A stretch of DNA of 64,000 nucleotides, from contig NZ_JAVBXX010000005.1 in assembly GCF_030824335.1 (NCBI RefSeq), positions 62,001 through 126,000 of the forward strand, read 5' to 3'. How positions within the stretch are numbered: the first letter of the stretch is position 1; each line of letters opens with the position of its first letter. Positions 61,101-64,000 of this stretch are shown here, one piece after another. The DNA is from Azonexus sp. GTDB lineage: Bacteria > Pseudomonadota > Gammaproteobacteria > Burkholderiales > Rhodocyclaceae. Under the pieces are notes generated by a model. That model was not told the DNA's origin, did no database searches, and saw only the letters and a program-made list of their open reading frames with translations. The translations under genes and the position numbers were made by a program.

Positions 61101-61797
61101 CAGCATCTCCGCATTCAGTGTAAATAGTGCCACTACCGTCTCGGTGACCAGCAACGAAGCCGGTGTTGCCGGTCTTTACAATGGCGCTGCACTCGTTGGC
61201 GCAACCGTTACCCTGACAGCGAATACGCCGGCCAACATCACGATTGCCGCCCAAGGCAGTGCAATCACTACATCCCTCGTGGTGACCGATGTTGCTGGGA
61301 ACACCACCACACACGCAATTCCTGTTTTGTTGGGAACCAACGCGGATGATGGCGCACTCAGCGGATCGGGTGGAAACGACTTCATCTTTGGTTTTGGCGG
61401 GGCGGACGTACTCACCGGCGATTCAGGTGTTGATGACATGACCGGAGGTCTGGGTGACGACAAGTTCGTTTTTGCAACTACCGACATTGACACCGCAGCA
61501 GGAGCAGTAACCGACATCATCCGCGACTTTGGTACAGGCACCGACACCATCGGCGGTTCATTCGGCGCAGCTGTCGGCATTATCCAGGAAGCCGGCGCCA
61601 CTGCCGCCAGTTTGGCAGCACTGCTGAGTGCTGCTGACACGGCGCTGAACGGCACCATCAAATACTACGTTGGCCAAGTGACTGGTGGCGATATCTATCT
61701 GGTGACAGACAGTAACGGCAACGGCTACACCGAAGTCATCCAGTTGGTTGGACAGTCTCTGGCATCCTTTGACGGCGCTGTTTCCATCGTTGCCTGA
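58141..61797 (+). CDS. Large RTX-type repeat protein, probable type I secretion substrate
   Basis: This 1218-residue, Ala/Thr/Asn-rich, cysteine-poor protein has no signal peptide. There is a helical N-terminus (about 1-180), an SdrD/dockerin-like unit near 190-215 (GATVFADANGNGVQDSGEW) and a long Ala-rich helical part. Ig-like beta regions follow (about 720-1060), then a few RTX calcium nonapeptides near 1073-1105 (GGNDFIFGFGGADVLTGDSG), and the acidic/hydrophobic C-terminus expected of a type I signal. AAGGAAGG precedes the ATG at 58141. No type I transporter genes are in the window. Confidence 0.82.
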   Translation: MTTESHSQILQEMFILATGTAAPKEGMNSLKTLLGADGNRAQLDQLIDSVVNTAANQIGVGGVIRTIAKNGLGLTFTDEQGVQIAQTLQANGYTSWSKLFNGLVDLQEGVGNTLTNRATAANSFLESLETAGKASYFTGSVVNDSVSALLQNIGESTVSLNNGKDGFDALLSKLGANGVTGSAIDGYVSGATVFADANGNGVQDSGEWSSTTDANGNYVLPQNGANGTIIAHGGVDIMTGKPFLGVLSAPAGSTVVSPLTTMLQTLLATNQASSIDQATTMLQNALGLPATVNVLTYDPLTVLANSSATIVAKEMALAVQAKALQLANVMTQVSSAIDAASSTVDQQKAALAVNKALAEAIKQTAPNSQIDLTSNTLLTGIIKAAAGTTGTTSIDQLANQLAQITGANNAAAGTATNIVDLAKVAVIAQGSATQAIISGATSGNLTNAASSYSGSALTDAIAQAVPGNLTQLISLVPQHSFTVSNNAGVVTFGGTATGDITFTINGSIATFSREGVTATTTVDFYSNFSKFSLGAGQVLAGTALQLSGKTVDGTGQVRMTAMTDAVNSATGVADTFVFGATDTGARLTNFNGTADKLDLKALGNGNGNGVDLPYNRSPLHTGDYVWFGNPIADSTSEEVVRSSLATRGQWGTGWPNSFFGGPSYTDDSHTGGVYVFFYDTNGKASIWLWTANNAGNGLTGDTLQRVVTVDSTSLPVLLKSAPILQVAVKAGDDPYIAGTEVTTATALTVNLLSSSTVNTVVVSGTKLADNTPLEVTTILRNGKYEFDATLFKDGLLTVIVTDTSGQTHSSHLELDRTVPQAVDTTAPDAVDLSATAGVQATASTAMMFSDAYTGKSIASAIQAPAATDIASIKLVIAGAGLDVAVDKLYLDANQALNANFTGSNKTINSISGINYTYDAASKTLLLTKNDGLAFAAADIDNIISGILYKPQHSNVQGDRTITISYTDLTGNIGASATATVTYDTTAPSISAFSVNSATTVSVTSNEAGVAGLYNGAALVGATVTLTANTPANITIAAQGSAITTSLVVTDVAGNTTTHAIPVLLGTNADDGALSGSGGNDFIFGFGGADVLTGDSGVDDMTGGLGDDKFVFATTDIDTAAGAVTDIIRDFGTGTDTIGGSFGAAVGIIQEAGATAASLAALLSAADTALNGTIKYYVGQVTGGDIYLVTDSNGNGYTEVIQLVGQSLASFDGAVSIVA

Positions 61798-61848
61798 TCT
61801 CCCTGCAAAAGTCCCGCCCTCGACGGAAATTGCGGGTAATAACCGATA

Positions 61849-61877
61849 CCCCCGGCTAACGCTAAGGCCGGGGGTTT
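61849..61877 (+). terminator. Rho-independent terminator after the RTX gene
   Basis: CCCCCGGC at 61849-61856 pairs with GCCGGGGG at 61867-61874, loop of 10 nt, followed by TTTCGCTTCT. It is about 50 nt after the stop. Confidence 0.85.
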
Positions 61878-61961
61878 CGCTTCTCCAGTGAAACCCGCTC
61901 AACCCATCCAGATAGCTGTGCTAATTTGAAATATCGCGCCAACGACACTCGCCGAGGTTTC

Positions 61962-63305
61962 ATGAATGCGCCGCAAACGCCCCGCCAGCAACTCATCCTC
62001 GGCCAGGTTCTGCATTTTCTTGCCGACCCTGGCGAGGATGATTCGGCCAACAGCTACGAATATTTCCCCGACGGCGCACTGTGGATTACTGACGGCCGCG
62101 TCGCCGGCATCGGGCGGCGTACCGAGGTCGAAGCCAACATCGCGCCGGCCGTGCGTGCGGCGGCCGAAGTTTTTGATTATTCGGGCAAGCTGATCCTGCC
62201 CGGCCTGGTCGACACCCACTGCCACTACCCGCAATCGGCGATCATCGCCTCCTTCAGCCGGCAACTGCTCGACTGGCTCAACGACTACACCTTTCCGGCC
62301 GAAACCGCCTTTGCCGATCCGGCGGTAGCCGCCCGCACTGCCAACTGGTTCCTCGACCGCCTGCTGGCCCACGGGACAACGACCGCGGCGGTATTTTCGA
62401 CGGTACATGCCACCTCGGTCGATGCCTTCATGGCCGGCGCGGAAAAACGCCGTTTACGCATGTTGACCGGAAAAATCATGATGGACCGCCACGCCCCGCC
62501 GGCACTGTGCGATACCGTCGCCGCTGCCGAGCGTGACTCTCTGGCCCTGATCGAGCGCTGGCACGGCAAGGGCCGCCTGCGCTACTGCGTCACCCCGCGC
62601 TTTGCCCCGACCTCGACCCCGGCCCAACTGACGCTGGCCGGCGAGCTTTACCACAGCCGCCCCGACCTGCACGTGCAATCCCACCTGGCCGAAAGCCTCG
62701 ACGAGATTGCCTGGGTCCGCTCGCTCTTCCCGGCAGCACGCGACTACCTCGACGTCTACGACTGCCACGGCCTGCTCGGCCCGCGCAGCATCTACGGCCA
62801 CTGCATTCACCTGTCGCCCGCCGAAACCGCACGCCTGGCCGAAACCGGTAGCGCCGCCGCCTTCTGCCCTACCTCCAACCTTTTCCTCGGCAACGGCTTC
62901 TTCGACCACGCCGCCGCCATTGCAGCCGGCATCCGCGTCGGCCTCGCCACCGATGTCGGCTGCGGCACCTCGTTCAGCCTGATCCGTACGCTGAATGAAG
63001 CCTACAAGGTGTCGCAGGCCAAGCACCGACCGCTACCGCCACTACGCGCCTGGTTCCTGGCCACGCTGGGCGGCGCCCAGGCACTCTACCTGGATGAATT
63101 CATCGGCAATTTCGCCCTGGGCAAGGAAGCCGATTTCATCGCCCTTGATCCACGTTCCACCCCGGAACTCGAATTTCGCCTGGAGAAAACCGACGATCTC
63201 GCCCAAATCCTGTTTGCGCTGATGATCCTCGGTGACGAACGCTGCGTCGCGGCGACGCATGTGATGGGCAAACCAGCATTCCAACGGCGAACAACAGCCG
63301 TTTGA
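61962..63305 (+). CDS. guaD: Guanine deaminase
   Basis: This 447-residue amidohydrolase converts guanine to xanthine. Metal and catalytic motifs are LPGLVDTHCHYPQS near residues 77-90 (HxH), VQSHLAESLDEIAW near 236-249, YGHCIHLS near 277-284 and GLATDVGCGTSFSLIRTLNEAYK near 325-347. The length matches bacterial and eukaryotic GuaD. The start at 61962 (MNAPQT) has GAGG 5 nt upstream. It is convergent with the hydrolase. Confidence 0.93.
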   Translation: MNAPQTPRQQLILGQVLHFLADPGEDDSANSYEYFPDGALWITDGRVAGIGRRTEVEANIAPAVRAAAEVFDYSGKLILPGLVDTHCHYPQSAIIASFSRQLLDWLNDYTFPAETAFADPAVAARTANWFLDRLLAHGTTTAAVFSTVHATSVDAFMAGAEKRRLRMLTGKIMMDRHAPPALCDTVAAAERDSLALIERWHGKGRLRYCVTPRFAPTSTPAQLTLAGELYHSRPDLHVQSHLAESLDEIAWVRSLFPAARDYLDVYDCHGLLGPRSIYGHCIHLSPAETARLAETGSAAAFCPTSNLFLGNGFFDHAAAIAAGIRVGLATDVGCGTSFSLIRTLNEAYKVSQAKHRPLPPLRAWFLATLGGAQALYLDEFIGNFALGKEADFIALDPRSTPELEFRLEKTDDLAQILFALMILGDERCVAATHVMGKPAFQRRTTAV

Positions 63306-63329
63306 TGCAGAATCTGCTCTGGCTTTTGC

Positions 63330-64000
63330 TCAACGCAACAAACGCGCAGACTCCCGATCCAGACCGGCGATGAATTTTTCAACCGCTGCCGTATAGGCCC
63401 CCGGCACGCCAAGCTGGCTATTGATCTCGCCATGCGAGAGATTCTCTTTGAGCACTTCCGCACGCACCCCCAACTGGCTCGCCTTTTCGACAAAGCGTGT
63501 GGCCTGCAAACAAGATTCATCGCGCCGGCTGGAGCAGACGGCGAGCAGCGGCGCCGCACCGGCCGCCAGGTTCAGCGTCGGCGACATGCTGCGCCAATAG
63601 GCCGGATCAGTCCCGAACGGTTTGTCGTAGAGGCGGTAGTGCTTCTGGCTCATGATCTCAACGATATTCATCGCCGCACTATCCAGCGCCACCGTGCCGA
63701 GCACCGGCTGCAGGTCGGGCGCGTAGGCCGGATGCGGCGTGGCGGCGAGCAGCGCGACGAGATGCGCCCCGGCCGAATGGCCCATCAGGATGAAACGCCG
63801 CGCATCGCCGCCCCATTCGCCTGCCTTGCGCTGTGCCGTCGCCACGGCCAGGGCCACGTCGCGCAACTGCACGTCGGGTGCCGCGGCCGGCAGCATGCGG
63901 TAATTGGCCGAGATGAAGATGAAACCGCGACTGACCCAGCGCGCCACCTTGGCATCGACAACGCGGCCCATCGCCTTGTCGCCGACCGCCCAGGCACCGC
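63330..64000 (-). CDS. Alpha/beta hydrolase (carboxylesterase type), N-terminus outside the window
   Basis: About 222 residues are visible and the frame stays open to the window edge, so the true start lies beyond 64000. At the edge GAWAVGDKAMGR is the end of the esterase HGGxW oxyanion region. The nucleophile is in LMGHSAGAHLVAL, and the catalytic histidine is probably in LSHGEINSQLG. An acid residue fits CSSRRDESC. This is the hormone-sensitive-lipase/arylformamidase-like group, with substrate unknown. Confidence 0.85.
   Translation of the reverse strand, partial: GAWAVGDKAMGRVVDAKVARWVSRGFIFISANYRMLPAAAPDVQLRDVALAVATAQRKAGEWGGDARRFILMGHSAGAHLVALLAATPHPAYAPDLQPVLGTVALDSAAMNIVEIMSQKHYRLYDKPFGTDPAYWRSMSPTLNLAAGAAPLLAVCSSRRDESCLQATRFVEKASQLGVRAEVLKENLSHGEINSQLGVPGAYTAAVEKFIAGLDRESARLLR

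Overview
The window is about 60% G+C and reads like a chromosome segment of a motile, respiring betaproteobacterium. Rhodocyclales (Dechloromonas/Azonexus type) is the best guess. This is inferred from the complete system I cytochrome c maturation operon, an ActP-type acetate symporter, a propionyl-CoA/methylmalonyl-CoA module, 6S RNA beside zapA, and several energy-taxis and redox-type sensors. No rRNA, tRNA, CRISPR array, transposase or phage gene was seen.

Layout. 1-6.1 kb: cytochrome c maturation genes ccm(A)BCDEFGHI, mostly joined by 4-nt overlaps. 6.1-7.3 kb: a DHH phosphoesterase and a small unknown protein. 7.4-15 kb: minus-strand mcm-meaB-pccB-pccA, which feeds propionyl-CoA to succinyl-CoA, with a divergent FadR-type regulator. 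15-19 kb: a two-gene Aer-like energy sensor (separate PAS and MCP proteins), then actP-yjcH. 19-21.6 kb: an enoyl-CoA hydratase-like gene, a TSUP permease, 6S RNA, zapA and a zapB-like gene whose predicted +1 falls on its ATG. 21.7-37 kb: a cobalamin riboswitch, btuBCD, cobO and cobB. This locus is split by a minus-strand pbpC/alpha-2-macroglobulin pair and a ccdAB toxin-antitoxin module.

37-43 kb: a Tim44-like protein, rsmJ, cobA (SUMT), a heme-type hybrid kinase and a hemerythrin-like protein. 43-52 kb: three more large minus-strand sensors (Cache/PAS hybrid kinase, NMT1/GAF/PAS kinase, PAS-MCP). 52-54 kb: AlkD-like and TerB-like genes, then about 680 bp holding three inverted repeats. 54-56 kb: a small ORF, a beta-solenoid protein and an unusual GNAT-Rnk fusion. 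56-64 kb: adenosine/adenine deaminase, glutathione peroxidase, a 1218-residue RTX-type protein, guanine deaminase and an edge-truncated alpha/beta hydrolase.

How it fits together. Methylmalonyl-CoA mutase needs adenosylcobalamin, and the same window carries B12 uptake, corrinoid adenosylation and corrin-ring amidation genes under a B12 riboswitch, plus cobA for the shared tetrapyrrole branch. ActP and the propionyl-CoA route point to growth on short-chain fatty acids. The PAS, heme-CxxCH and hemerythrin proteins suggest sensing of oxygen or redox state. The points most worth a second look are the interrupted cobalamin locus with degenerate direct repeats and a dead ccdA copy, the GNAT-Rnk fusion with its beta-solenoid neighbour, a recurrent TGCGGTCGACCGCA palindrome, and the structured intergenic region near 53.8 kb.
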